Shown: piece after piece, positions 8,966 to 16,735 of the stretch | Numbering within the stretch: position 1 is the first letter of the stretch | Layout: each line of letters begins with the position of its first letter | DNA from: Haloferax mucosum ATCC BAA-1512 | Lineage (GTDB): Archaea > Halobacteriota > Halobacteria > Halobacteriales > Haloferacaceae | DNA: 64,000 bases | NCBI RefSeq assembly: GCF_000337815.1 | Contig: NZ_AOLN01000018.1 | Span: 682,001-746,000 of the forward strand | Direction: 5' to 3' | Program-made: the position numbers and the translations under genes | Notes under the pieces: generated by a model | The model's input: only the letters and a program-made list of their open reading frames with translations | The model's database searches: none | Told to the model about the DNA's origin: nothing

Positions 8966-9043
8966 ATGTCGGAGCCTACCACACCGGCGGAGGATAGAGT
9001 AAGTCGTCACAAGACGGCTGGCTGTGAAATTCGACGGTTCTAG
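8966..9043 (+). CDS. Possible leader ORF overlapping the synthase start
   Basis: A 25-codon ORF from ATG 8966 to TAG 9041-9043. The ATG sits where a leaderless transcript from the TATA box at 8931-8940 would begin. It overlaps the GTG start of the synthase (9024) in another frame, so ribosomes finishing it would stop just past that start. It encodes MSEPTTPAEDRVSRHKTAG... and has no run of Leu, Ile or Val codons. It may be a translated leader for coupling, or simply an untranslated leader with a chance ORF. The synthase frame itself is closed by a TAA at 9000-9002, so no longer synthase start exists. Confidence 0.3.
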   Translation: MSEPTTPAEDRVSRHKTAGCEIRRF

Positions 9044-10604
9044 CCACTATCAAGACGGTTCTTCCCTGACTGACCGATTCGGGGCGACGCCCGAGAAACG
9101 CACTTCTGATTCAGTACAGCTGTTAGATACGACGCTTCGTGACGGCGAGCAAGCACCCGGCGTTTCGTTGTCACCCGACGAGAAAGCGGACATCGCGCGG
9201 GCACTCGACCGCGCCCGCGTCGATTACATCGAGGCGGGAAGTGCCTGCACCGGTCCCGGCGAGCGCGAGACGATACAGCGCGTTACCGCGCTCGACCTCG
9301 ATGCGACGGTGACGAGTTTCGCCCGCGGCGTCCAAGGCGACATCGACCTCGCGCTCGACTGCGACGTAGACGGCGTGACGCTCGTCGTGCCGTCGAGCGA
9401 CCGCCACGTCGAGTCGAAGGTCGGGACGACCCGCGACGGCGTTCTACAGACGACAGACGAACTCGTCGCGTACGCCAAAGACCACGGTCTCTGGGTCGAA
9501 GTTATCGGCGAAGACGGCTCTCGCGCGCCGGCCGAGTTCCTCGAAGCGCTCGCACGAACCAGCCACGACGCCGGCGCGGACCGGTTCTGTTTCGCCGATA
9601 CCGTCGGCCACACTAGCCCAGAACACACCTACGACGTCGTCTCTCGACTCGCGGCCCTCGGGCCGACATCGACCCACACCCACGACGACCTCGGTCTCGC
9701 CATGGCGAACGTCCACGCCAGTCTGACGGCGGGCGCGGACCTCGTTCACACCACAGTCAACGGTATCGGCGAACGCGCCGGCAACGTCGCGCTCGAAGAG
9801 GTCGCTATCGCGCTGGCCCACTGCTACGACGCGGAGACGGTGAAACTCGACGAACTCTACGCGCTGGCACAGAAAGTCGCCCACGCGACGGGCGTCGCGC
9901 TCCCGCCGAACAAGGCGGTCGTCGGCGAGAACGCCTTTACCCACGAAAGCGGCATCCACACCGACGGCACACTCAAAGACGAGTCGATGTACGAACCCTA
10001 CCCGCCGGCGACCGTCGGCCGCGAGCGACGACTGGTTCTCGGCAAACACGCCGGGCGTGCCGGTGTCAAAGCCGCGCTCGACGAACACGGCGTCGATGCG
10101 ACCGACGAGGAAGTCGCCGCCGTCGTCGAACGAGTCAAAGAACTCGGCGACCGCGGGAAACGCGTCACCGACGCCGACCTGCTCGCGTTCGCCGAGGACG
10201 TTCAGGGCTACGAACGCAACCGACAGGTCGAACTGCTCGACCTCACAGCCGCCTCCGGTGGCGGCACCCCGACCGCGAGCGTCCGCCTCCGCGTCGATGG
10301 AGACGAACGAGTCGCCTCTGGGACCGGGTCCGGCCCGGTTGACGCCGCGGTGAAAGCAGTTCGGTCGGCGCTCGGACCGGACGCCGACGCGCAACTGGAC
10401 GAGTACCACGTCGATGCCATCACCGGCGGGACCGACGCGGTCGTCACCGTCGAGGTGACCATGTCGCACGGCGACCGAAGCGTCTCGGTCGCCTCCTCGC
10501 ACGCAGACATTACCCGCGCGAGCGTGCAGGCGATGGTCGATGCGCTCGACCGACTGCTCGCACCGAGTCGTGCCGCCGCCGAACCAGCGCCTGCCGGCGA
10601 CTGA
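9024..10604 (+). CDS. 2-isopropylmalate / (R)-citramalate synthase family protein
   Basis: 526 residues from GTG 9024. The TIM-barrel domain opens with LLDTTLRDGEQAPGVSLS (acetyl-CoA and metal site), continues with STHTHDDLGLAMANVHASLTAGA (metal-binding His-x-His) and GIGERAGNVALEE, then HESGIHTDGTL and a C-terminal regulatory domain from about residue 400, as in LeuA, CimA and homocitrate synthases. The enzyme condenses acetyl-CoA with a 2-oxoacid in leucine or isoleucine synthesis; substrate (2-oxoisovalerate or pyruvate) cannot be decided here, though haloarchaea often have a second copy assigned as citramalate synthase. The first ~30 residues are not conserved and the true start may be later. 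A T6 tract follows the stop. Confidence 0.85.
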   Translation: MKFDGSSHYQDGSSLTDRFGATPEKRTSDSVQLLDTTLRDGEQAPGVSLSPDEKADIARALDRARVDYIEAGSACTGPGERETIQRVTALDLDATVTSFARGVQGDIDLALDCDVDGVTLVVPSSDRHVESKVGTTRDGVLQTTDELVAYAKDHGLWVEVIGEDGSRAPAEFLEALARTSHDAGADRFCFADTVGHTSPEHTYDVVSRLAALGPTSTHTHDDLGLAMANVHASLTAGADLVHTTVNGIGERAGNVALEEVAIALAHCYDAETVKLDELYALAQKVAHATGVALPPNKAVVGENAFTHESGIHTDGTLKDESMYEPYPPATVGRERRLVLGKHAGRAGVKAALDEHGVDATDEEVAAVVERVKELGDRGKRVTDADLLAFAEDVQGYERNRQVELLDLTAASGGGTPTASVRLRVDGDERVASGTGSGPVDAAVKAVRSALGPDADAQLDEYHVDAITGGTDAVVTVEVTMSHGDRSVSVASSHADITRASVQAMVDALDRLLAPSRAAAEPAPAGD

Positions 10605-10607
10605 CCG

Positions 10608-10613
10608 TTTTTT
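10608..10613 (+). terminator. T-tract after the synthase gene
   Basis: TTTTTT four nucleotides past the stop of the synthase gene, in a GC-rich setting; runs of T of this kind serve as intrinsic archaeal transcription terminators. Confidence 0.45.
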
Positions 10614-10622
10614 CGACGCGCC

Positions 10623-10802
10623 TCAGCGCGTCTCTTTGGCGACGAGGTACGTCCAGCCACCCCGGCGTTCGAAGCCGATAGCGGCGTCGCCGAGTTGGGT
10701 CTCCGCGTAGTCGGCGACCCGACCGGTTCGAACTGTCGTGACGTCGATTCGTCTCGTTCCGCCTCGTTCGTCCGTTTTCGCATCCGCCGCGTTCGCACTC
10801 AT
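10623..10802 (-). CDS. Small haloarchaeal protein, 59 residues
   Basis: ATG 10802 to TGA 10623. The product starts MSANAADAKTDERGG, then a conserved-looking core VRTGRVADYAETQLGDAAIGFERRGGWTYLVAKETR. A TATA-like sequence (ATACATATC on the minus strand, about 10826-10836) sits 25-33 nt upstream, supporting a leaderless transcript. The protein is convergent with the synthase. No zinc motif or membrane segment is present; function is unknown. The coding pattern (strong third-position GC) and a promoter at correct spacing support it as real. Confidence 0.6.
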   Translation of the reverse strand: MSANAADAKTDERGGTRRIDVTTVRTGRVADYAETQLGDAAIGFERRGGWTYLVAKETR

Positions 10803-10931
10803 ACCAGTTATAATGGCGGACGGGGATATGTATCGAATCCTAGGAGAGTGAAAGTGAAAATCGCCAGACGAAGGCGCGTTAGTGACAATCGCCGTCTAGA
10901 ATCTGAGTGCTCACGCTCCCCGCACCGCGGC

Positions 10932-11093
10932 TCAAAGAGAAGACGATGGAATGAACACGTGAACGATGCCGCCGCCGAACAGGAGCGCGAGGACGAGACC
11001 GACCAGGCCCCCGATTTGGTATCCTTCGATGGCGAACAGTACCATAATCAGAAGGGTGAGACCATCGAGTCGTTGCTGAAGTTCGTCTTCCAT
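10932..11093 (-). CDS. Small hydrophobic membrane protein, 53 residues
   Basis: ATG 11093 to TGA 10932. The product begins MEDELQQRLDGLTLLIMVLF and continues into a second hydrophobic stretch GGLVGLVLALLFGGGIVHVF, giving two membrane segments joined by a short EGYQ turn. The charged amphipathic N-terminus followed by two helices is a common layout for small haloarchaeal membrane proteins. TATA-like ACTATCTATAG lies a short way upstream. Function is unknown; the remaining sequence from 11094 to 11246 shows no further gene. Confidence 0.55.
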   Translation of the reverse strand: MEDELQQRLDGLTLLIMVLFAIEGYQIGGLVGLVLALLFGGGIVHVFIPSSSL

Positions 11094-11246
11094 GGTGACT
11101 GCTATAGATAGTAGATTGACAAAGTTTCGGGAGACAGACGTCTCTCGGTCCTAGATGTGAATCCAGAACGTCGCACCGACGACCACACCGTCGCACCCGA
11201 CAGACGGGACGAGACGCGCCGCTCGAAACGTTGTGTCCGCGAGAAG

Positions 11247-11331
11247 CGCCGAGGGTGAGATTTGAACTCACGTGTCCGAATGGACAGTAGATTTCGAATC
11301 TACCGCCTTGGCCGGGCTAGGCTACCTCGGC
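11247..11331 (-). tRNA. tRNA-Ser (CGA)
   Basis: The minus strand reads GCCGAGG (acceptor) through a D-arm TAGCCTAGCCCGGCCAAGGC, an anticodon stem-loop GTAGA-TTCGAAA-TCTAC with anticodon CGA, a long variable arm (TGTCCATTCGGACA) typical of class II serine tRNAs, and a T-arm with GTTCAAATC, closing with CCTCGGC and discriminator G. Length is 85 nt without an encoded CCA. No intron is apparent. Confidence 0.93.
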
Positions 11332-11472
11332 TTCCATCACCTTCTCTCTCGCGGATAGTTTAATCCGTTTCGATTTCCGAGGACCGCGACGGAGGGTCGC
11401 ACGGTCGAATCCGAGACCAAATCGACAGACTCCGACCAATGAGAATAAGTCGCACGCAGACGGCAACGGGGT

Positions 11473-12423
11473 ATGGACATCGACACGGCGAACGAGACCT
11501 GCACGCAGGTTCTCGACGCTATCTCGGAAGCCGTCATCGCCGACCGATCCTTCCTCGAAACCGTCCTCACGGGCGTCCTTGCTCGCGGCCACGTCCTCCT
11601 CGAAGACGTTCCCGGAACCGGAAAGACGCTCACCGCGCGGAGCGTCGCCACCGCGCTCGGACTGTCGTTTTCCCGCGTGCAGTTCACGCCGGACCTCCTG
11701 CCGACCGACGTGACGGGGACGAATATCTACGACGAGCGCGACCGAACCTTCGAATTCTCGCCCGGTCCCATCTTCGCTAACGTCGTCCTCGCCGACGAAA
11801 TCAACCGCGCGCCGCCGAAGACGCAGGCGGCGCTCTTGGAGGCGATGGAAGAAGGGCAAGTGACCGTCGATGGCGAGACGCACCAACTGCCGACGCCGTT
11901 TTTCGTCATTGCCACGCAGAACCCGGTCGAACAGGAAGGGACGTTCACACTCCCCGAAGCGCAGGTTGACCGCTTCGTCGTCAAATCCGCCATCGGCTAC
12001 CCCGACGTTGACGGCGAAGTCGAACTCCTGCGGCGACGTGCCGGCCGAACCGAACAGAGTCCGAGCGTCGAGCGCGTCCTCGACCGCGATTCGGTGGTTG
12101 CGATTCGTCGCGCGCCGGAATCGGTCCGCGTCGAAGACGACCTGCTTCGATACATGGCCGACCTCGCACGCGAGACGCGAACCGACCGCCGGGTCCGAAT
12201 CGGCGTCTCACCGCGCGGGACACAGCGCCTCTTCGAGGCGACCCGCGCCCGCGCCGTTCTCGAAGGCCGCGAATTCGTCACGCCGGACGACATAAAACGC
12301 GTCGCGCAATCGGTGCTCGCACACAGGCTCGTTCTCACTCCCGACGCACGCGTCGAAGACGTACAGAAATCGGACGTCGTCGCCGACGTACTCGGCAGGG
12401 TCGCAGTGCCGACATTAGAGTAA
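11473..12423 (+). CDS. MoxR-family AAA+ ATPase
   Basis: 316 residues from ATG 11473. Walker A is EDVPGTGKTLTAR (about residues 44-56), Walker B NVVLADEINRAPPKTQAALLEAMEE, with sensor-1 ATQNPVEQEGTFTLPEAQVDRF, and a lid domain with sensor-2 ISPRGTQRL-like VSPRGTQRLF. MoxR proteins are chaperone-like ATPases that usually act with DUF58/VWA and transglutaminase-like or DUF4129 proteins. The partner genes lie immediately downstream but on the opposite strand, convergent rather than in one operon. Confidence 0.92.
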   Translation: MDIDTANETCTQVLDAISEAVIADRSFLETVLTGVLARGHVLLEDVPGTGKTLTARSVATALGLSFSRVQFTPDLLPTDVTGTNIYDERDRTFEFSPGPIFANVVLADEINRAPPKTQAALLEAMEEGQVTVDGETHQLPTPFFVIATQNPVEQEGTFTLPEAQVDRFVVKSAIGYPDVDGEVELLRRRAGRTEQSPSVERVLDRDSVVAIRRAPESVRVEDDLLRYMADLARETRTDRRVRIGVSPRGTQRLFEATRARAVLEGREFVTPDDIKRVAQSVLAHRLVLTPDARVEDVQKSDVVADVLGRVAVPTLE

Positions 12424-12510
12424 CAGCGTGAGACGGTAGTAGCGCAAAGCGCGACCGCGGTCCCGGCGGCCGACCGAAAACAGCGAAACCCGTGCAAACC
12501 GTGCGCCGCG

Positions 12511-13008
12511 TTATCGCCGCACCCCCGACACGAGCGCCACCGCCCCGAGCACCAACAACACGACGGCGGCGATTGGTTGGCCGCCGGAGGCGACGGCGGC
12601 GATTCCGTAGACGACGCCCGCGCCGACCGTGAGCACGACCAGCGTCGTCGCCGCGTGAACGACTTCGAGACGCGTCGTGTCCGCCTCTCGACCGAGATGG
12701 TCGCCGACAGACAGGGCATTTTCGCCGAGGTCCCACGCGAGAATCGACGCGATGGCCGCGAGCAAGAGCGATTCCGGTCCGGGGCCGCTCACGCCGCCAA
12801 TGGCGAGTGAGAGGAAAAACAGGCCGCCGGCCGCGTCGAGCACCCGTCGAGACCCGCGAACGAGTCCGGCGGCGAGAACGACCGTGGCGACGAGCGCGCC
12901 CGCCGCGGCCATCTCAGCCGCGAAGGCGAGCGAGAGTGTTGCGAACCCGGCCGCCGAAAGCGACATCGCGGTGCCGGTTCGGGTCGGGCGGCGAGTAATC
13001 TCGTTCAT
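12511..13008 (-). CDS. Membrane protein of the MoxR/DUF58 cluster
   Basis: 165 residues from ATG 13008, whose ATG overlaps the TGA of the DUF58 gene (ATGA). Five or so hydrophobic segments are visible (SLSAAGFATLSLAFAAEMAAAG, LVATVVLAAGLV, LLLAAIASILAWDL, VVHAATTLVVLTVG, IAAVVLLVLGAVALVSG). An in-frame GTG at 13017 is an alternative start. This is the last gene of the DUF4129-DUF58 operon and probably part of the same membrane complex. I do not recognise a functional motif. Confidence 0.7.
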   Translation of the reverse strand: MNEITRRPTRTGTAMSLSAAGFATLSLAFAAEMAAAGALVATVVLAAGLVRGSRRVLDAAGGLFFLSLAIGGVSGPGPESLLLAAIASILAWDLGENALSVGDHLGREADTTRLEVVHAATTLVVLTVGAGVVYGIAAVASGGQPIAAVVLLVLGAVALVSGVRR

Positions 13009-14273
13009 CGCATCCACCCCGACTCAGCCCGCGAGAGCGCGACTGCGAACGGTTCGTCCCCCCAATCGACAACACGAAGCCCGCTTCGACGCAACTCGCG
13101 CAATCGCAACTCACGTTCCAGTCGCGCGAGACGCGACCCGGCAGTTCGGGTCGTCGTCGGGTCCGGTGAGACGATGGTCACAGCGTGGTCGTACGCCTCC
13201 AGTCGGCGCGCCACTGAAACGGCGTAATCGTCCGCGAGCGGCGTACAGAAGATGACCTGGGCATCGCTCGACAGCCGGCGTCGAAGTCGCCGCATGGCGA
13301 CAGACGGGAAAAACGCCTTCTCCGGTGGCGTCGGCGCGAACGCGGGGTGCGTTGCAAAGAGTCGCCGGGCGCGAGCGCGGTGGGCCGAGCCTGACGAGGG
13401 CGCGAGCCAACACTCCTCCGGGCCGAACGCCGCGACACCGACGCTATCGCCGCTGTCGAGAAGCGCGGGAACGGCGATGCTCGCGGCATCGACACATCGT
13501 TCGACCGCCGTCTCGTCGTCGGCGTCGGGCGCGACGTGTGCTTCGGTTCGGGTGTCAACAACGAGGACGACGGACGCGGCGCGTTCTTCCCGGAACTGGA
13601 CCGTTGCGAGCGTCCCCGTTCGCGCGCGCCGGTTCCAGTCGATGCGGCGTATCGGGTCGCCGTGGCGGTACTCGCGGATAGACGCGAATTCGAGTCCGGA
13701 CCCCGGAACGTTCGTCTCGACGCGCCCGGCGTATTTCGAGGTGAGTCCACGAAGCGGGAGGTCCGCCGTCGCGGCCAACTCGGGTTCACATCGCATGGTC
13801 GTCTCGGTGTGTTCCATCTCACGACACTCGACTGCCCCACTGGGGTCGCGGACGATGATAGTCGTCTCGTCCCACGTGTGCTCGCCGCGGATGGCCGTCA
13901 CAGTGTACGTCACGGTCGCCGTCGCGCCGGGGCGAAGCGCCGTGCCGAGGCGTGCGGGACCATCAGAGACGGCGAGTCCCGGCGGCACGCAGTCGATGAT
14001 GCGGAGGTCGAAGAGCGTCCGCGACCCGTCGTTGGTGACGCGGAGCGTGACTTCGATGTCGTCGTCCGGCGCGGGCGTCGAATCGGAGAGCGTCCGCGCC
14101 ACGTCGAGCGACACCTCCGGGACCGCGGCGATACGGACGTATCCGAGGAGGACGACGCCGAGCCCGGCGAGCAAGAACAGACTCGGTTCGCGGGTGAAGA
14201 CGCCCGCCGCGGCGGCGATGAGAACGAGTCCCTCGATGCCAACCCAGCGTTGAGTGTCGAATCGGCGGGTCAC
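13005..14273 (-). CDS. DUF58 domain-containing protein
   Basis: 422 residues from ATG 14273. Two N-terminal membrane segments (about residues 13-50) are followed by a CARDB-like beta domain (VTLRVTNDGSRTLFDLRI, ATATVTYTVTAIRGEHTW) and then the DUF58 signature FASIREYRHGDPIRRIDWNRRARTGTL, with a VWA-like fold after it (ASVVLVVDTRTEAH, DSGDSVGVAAFG). DUF58 proteins pair with MoxR ATPases in membrane-associated systems of unclear substrate. It overlaps its neighbours by 4 nt on both sides, so translational coupling is likely. Confidence 0.88.
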   Translation of the reverse strand: MTRRFDTQRWVGIEGLVLIAAAAGVFTREPSLFLLAGLGVVLLGYVRIAAVPEVSLDVARTLSDSTPAPDDDIEVTLRVTNDGSRTLFDLRIIDCVPPGLAVSDGPARLGTALRPGATATVTYTVTAIRGEHTWDETTIIVRDPSGAVECREMEHTETTMRCEPELAATADLPLRGLTSKYAGRVETNVPGSGLEFASIREYRHGDPIRRIDWNRRARTGTLATVQFREERAASVVLVVDTRTEAHVAPDADDETAVERCVDAASIAVPALLDSGDSVGVAAFGPEECWLAPSSGSAHRARARRLFATHPAFAPTPPEKAFFPSVAMRRLRRRLSSDAQVIFCTPLADDYAVSVARRLEAYDHAVTIVSPDPTTTRTAGSRLARLERELRLRELRRSGLRVVDWGDEPFAVALSRAESGWMR

Positions 14274-14968
14274 TGCGGGTCACCGCCTGTGTCGCCCACC
14301 GCGCCGGGTGTGGATTCGACGCCATCAGTCGTGGATTCGACGCCATCAATCGTAGAACTGACAGCGTTAGTCGTGGGTTCGACGCCGTCAGTCGTAGAAC
14401 CGGAAGTACCATTCCCGGCCTGCTCGCGGCCGATATTCGCAATGGCGGCGACGGTGCGGTCAACGCGCTCGACTAACATCGATTGGCCCGACAGGAGCAG
14501 TCGCAGTCGACGGCGAAGCGGCATCGAAACGTCCGCGCCGAGGAATCGCGCCGCGACCACGTCGTCGGTCCACGCGCCCGAATCGAGGAGTGCTTCGGCC
14601 TCTTCTGGGGTTCGGCCATCGTGGAGGACGAGCGCTTGTCGAGCGCGCGATTCGAGGCGGTCAACGACGCGGGTGCGAGCGGCCCACCGCTTTCGGCGCG
14701 TCATGGCCGCCAGAATTTCGTCATCGAACTCGGTACCGGGGACCGGAACCGAGACGCGGACCTCCGGGTCGTCCGTGAGGGTCGTCTTGTACGGCGTGTC
14801 ACGCCTGCGCTGAACGTACCGAAGCCCTTGAAGCGCCGCGAGCGCGGCCACGAGACCGAGAAACAGGTCGGTTAGTTCGAGACCGAACGAGAGACCCGCG
14901 ATGATTCCGAGTCCCGCAATCGTGGCGAGCACGCCGACGAGAAGCGCGAGTGTTCGGGGTTTCGTCAT
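14270..14968 (-). CDS. Membrane protein of the MoxR/DUF58 cluster with Thr/Asp repeat tail
   Basis: 232 residues from ATG 14968. Two membrane helices at residues about 7-45, then a soluble alpha-helical region (FDDEILAAMTRRKRWAARTRVVDRLESRARQALVL, RTPEEAEALLDSGAWTDDVVAARFLG) and a low-complexity C-terminus built from a seven-residue repeat of the type STTDGVE. The gene is wedged between the DUF4129 and DUF58 genes with 4-nt overlaps, so it is part of the same operon. The family is recurrent in haloarchaeal MoxR loci but I cannot give it a function. Confidence 0.72.
   Translation of the reverse strand: MTKPRTLALLVGVLATIAGLGIIAGLSFGLELTDLFLGLVAALAALQGLRYVQRRRDTPYKTTLTDDPEVRVSVPVPGTEFDDEILAAMTRRKRWAARTRVVDRLESRARQALVLHDGRTPEEAEALLDSGAWTDDVVAARFLGADVSMPLRRRLRLLLSGQSMLVERVDRTVAAIANIGREQAGNGTSGSTTDGVEPTTNAVSSTIDGVESTTDGVESTPGAVGDTGGDPQ
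14310..14393. repeat. Four tandem 21-bp units inside the DUF58-cluster membrane gene
   Basis: Four 21-bp units start at 14310, 14331, 14352 and 14373. The first two differ at one position (GTGGATTCGACGCCATCAGTC and its CAATC variant), the fourth is close and the third diverged. They encode the Thr/Asp/Gly/Val/Glu tail on the minus strand. The copy number would be expected to vary between strains by slippage without breaking frame. Confidence 0.8.
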
Positions 14969-15963
14969 CGGTTCTCACCACCGTCGTCTCCGGAATACGG
15001 ACCGCGCTCGGAGTCGGGCGATTCCGACTCGGCGTAGGTCGATTCGATGTTTCTGAGCGCTGTCACCGCGTGTCGCTCGCGCGCTTCGGTCGCTTCGAAG
15101 CCGCCGTAACGAACCGCTTCGAAGAGCGTCGTCAGAGCGGTTACGTCGTCGCGGGCCATCCCGGAATCGACCGCCGCTTCGGCGAACTCGGCCGGTGTTG
15201 CGGACTTTCGATTCGGAACGTCGAGTAGTGCCGTCATCTCACCCCACGCTCGAAAGACCTCGTTTTCGACGTCGGTTCCGCCGGCTTCGATTCGCTCGGC
15301 GGCGGCCCCGGCGGCCCGACCGACCGCGGCGATGTCCGGGTCGGATTCGACAGCCGCCGGTTCGGTATCATCGTCTTCGGGCGAATCACCGGTCCCGGTA
15401 ACGAGCATAACGAGCGCGGCCACGAGTGCGACTCCGAGCAGGAGGCCGAACACCAACGTCGGCGGCGAAACCGACTGTACGGCGCCGCCACCACCGAGTT
15501 GGCCGCCACCGCCTGACGGAAGAAACGAGACGTTCCTCGCGGAACCCGAGACGCGAGAGCCGAACGACAGGTCGGCACGACACGCCGTAAGGAGACCCAA
15601 AAGGAGAATGACGGGCGGTCCGAGTGCTAAAAAGACGGCGACCGGTGGGAGTAACGAACCGGATTCACGATACGCGTATCCGGCGAGGAGGAAGAAGATG
15701 GCGGCAAGAAGGCCGAGAATCCACGGTGAGAGTAGCCACGGGAAACACGGAGCCGGGATATCGAACTCGCCGGACGAACCCGACGACGGTTGGAACCCGG
15801 TCGATTCAGACTCGCCAGCCACGCTTCCCCCCGAACTACCGGAGCCGAAGCCGGCGGGACCGCCGTCCGAGACGACGGTCGAATCGATTGTCGCCGCGAC
15901 AACGGAGAGCGCGACAACCGCGAGGAGAGCGAGTGCGAGGGTACGGAAAGCGGAACGATCCAC
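14965..15963 (-). CDS. DUF4129 domain-containing membrane protein
   Basis: 332 residues from GTG 15963 (MDRSAFRTLALALLAVVALSVVAAT). An N-terminal hydrophobic segment, a Ser/Gly-rich linker, two or three more membrane segments (WILGLLAAIFFLLAGYAY, VAVFLALGPPVILLLGLL, VFGLLLGVALVAALVMLV) and a C-terminal helical DUF4129 domain (AWGEMTALLDVPNRKSATPAEFAEAA...LTTLFEAVRYGG) are visible. DUF4129 proteins accompany DUF58/MoxR systems. An ATG at 15996 would add 11 residues; I prefer 15963 because the Met-Asp-Arg start before the hydrophobic helix is typical. It is the first gene of the four-gene operon. Confidence 0.78.
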   Translation of the reverse strand: MDRSAFRTLALALLAVVALSVVAATIDSTVVSDGGPAGFGSGSSGGSVAGESESTGFQPSSGSSGEFDIPAPCFPWLLSPWILGLLAAIFFLLAGYAYRESGSLLPPVAVFLALGPPVILLLGLLTACRADLSFGSRVSGSARNVSFLPSGGGGQLGGGGAVQSVSPPTLVFGLLLGVALVAALVMLVTGTGDSPEDDDTEPAAVESDPDIAAVGRAAGAAAERIEAGGTDVENEVFRAWGEMTALLDVPNRKSATPAEFAEAAVDSGMARDDVTALTTLFEAVRYGGFEATEARERHAVTALRNIESTYAESESPDSERGPYSGDDGGENR

Positions 15964-16099
15964 GACAGTGGGTAACAGTATCCGAGGTAAAGGCATTTCG
16001 AGGGACGACGCGGAGACAGAGCGTGACAAAACGAGAGAGACTCGGAATAATCTAGCCAGTGACAGACCCACGACGAGACGGTTCGACCCTCTCTCAACA

Positions 16100-16497
16100 G
16101 ACCACTATTACAAGTGAATGAGCGTCGGAAGCTGAGACGGAGATAGCGGGTTTCAACACCCACACACCACGATTGCAAGTGAATGATCGCTGAGAGAGAT
16201 CGGGGTCGTATACACACAGACACCACTCTTGCATGTGAAACGTCGTGAGCGTGTGAGGGGTGTTGGTTCCAAGAGAGCATGGATACAAGTGAACGCAGTG
16301 ACACCGTCGGCGACCACCACCCACCACAGTTGCAGGTGAATTAGTCGAATTAGAGCCTATTACCTGCGAATTGGGGACATTAGAATCACGTGCGACAACG
16401 GTCCACCCACCGAAAAATGTCAACGCTTTAGTTGAATTTGAGGACTGTAGTTCTTCTAGAGAGTCTCGCGTATCCTCGTTCACTTGTATCAGTGGTG
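16100..16497. repeat. ORB-like origin recognition repeats (six copies)
   Basis: In the G-rich orientation the motif is TTCACTTGYAANNGTGGTG followed by a TG-rich tail. Minus-orientation copies lie at 16100-16118, 16165-16183, 16221-16239, 16278-16293 (weakest) and 16322-16340, spaced roughly 50-65 bp apart; a plus-orientation copy, TTCACTTGTATCAGTGGTG, lies at 16479-16497. The opposed orientations face one another across the non-repeat segment 16341-16478. The sequence differs from the GTTCCAGTGGAAAC-type core remembered for the primary haloarchaeal origin, suggesting a box specific for the neighbouring Orc paralog. Confidence 0.82.
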
Positions 16498-16700
16498 TGT
16501 GTCTGTTAAAACGTGTTCACAATAACCGTGATTGCTATACATGAACAGTCATGAATTCGGAACACACGTCATACTATACCATATATCACACACCGAGCTA
16601 ACCCACTCAATGACACAGTTTGCCGTACTAAACCACACCACACAATCCGTGGGCACGACACCGGACCGCCACATTCACATGAATCAGATGAAATCGGGGT

Positions 16701-16708
16701 TTTAAATA
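16701..16708 (+). promoter_or_regulatory. TATA box of the orc1/cdc6 gene
   Basis: TTTAAATA centred about 31 nt before ATG 16736. The spacing predicts a transcript starting at or within a few nucleotides of the start codon, so the orc gene is likely leaderless. Confidence 0.7.
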
Positions 16709-16735
16709 AGGGGACGCTACAACGGACCGACGCTA

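Larger units (their letters stand above)
16072..16735. other. Putative replication origin (oriC) upstream of orc1/cdc6
   Basis: A 660-nt gene-free stretch of unusually low GC directly in front of an Orc1/Cdc6 gene. It holds five direct and one inverted copy of an ORB-like repeat (entries at 16100-16497) and then an AT-rich segment at about 16500-16620 (TACTATACCATATATCACAC) suited to duplex unwinding. Repeats flanking an AT-rich region beside cdc6 is the standard layout of haloarchaeal origins, and Haloferax chromosomes carry several of them. Activity is inferred, not shown. Confidence 0.8.

Noticed and set aside
13252-14253. Plus-strand ORF of 333 codons antisense to the DUF58 gene
   Set aside because: Composition is Thr/Ser/Arg-rich low complexity typical of an antisense shadow; the minus-strand frame has clear DUF58 motifs.
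16094-16483. Minus-strand ORF in the origin region
   Set aside because: It covers the ORB repeats, whose copies explain its repeated motifs, and it has no conserved pattern.
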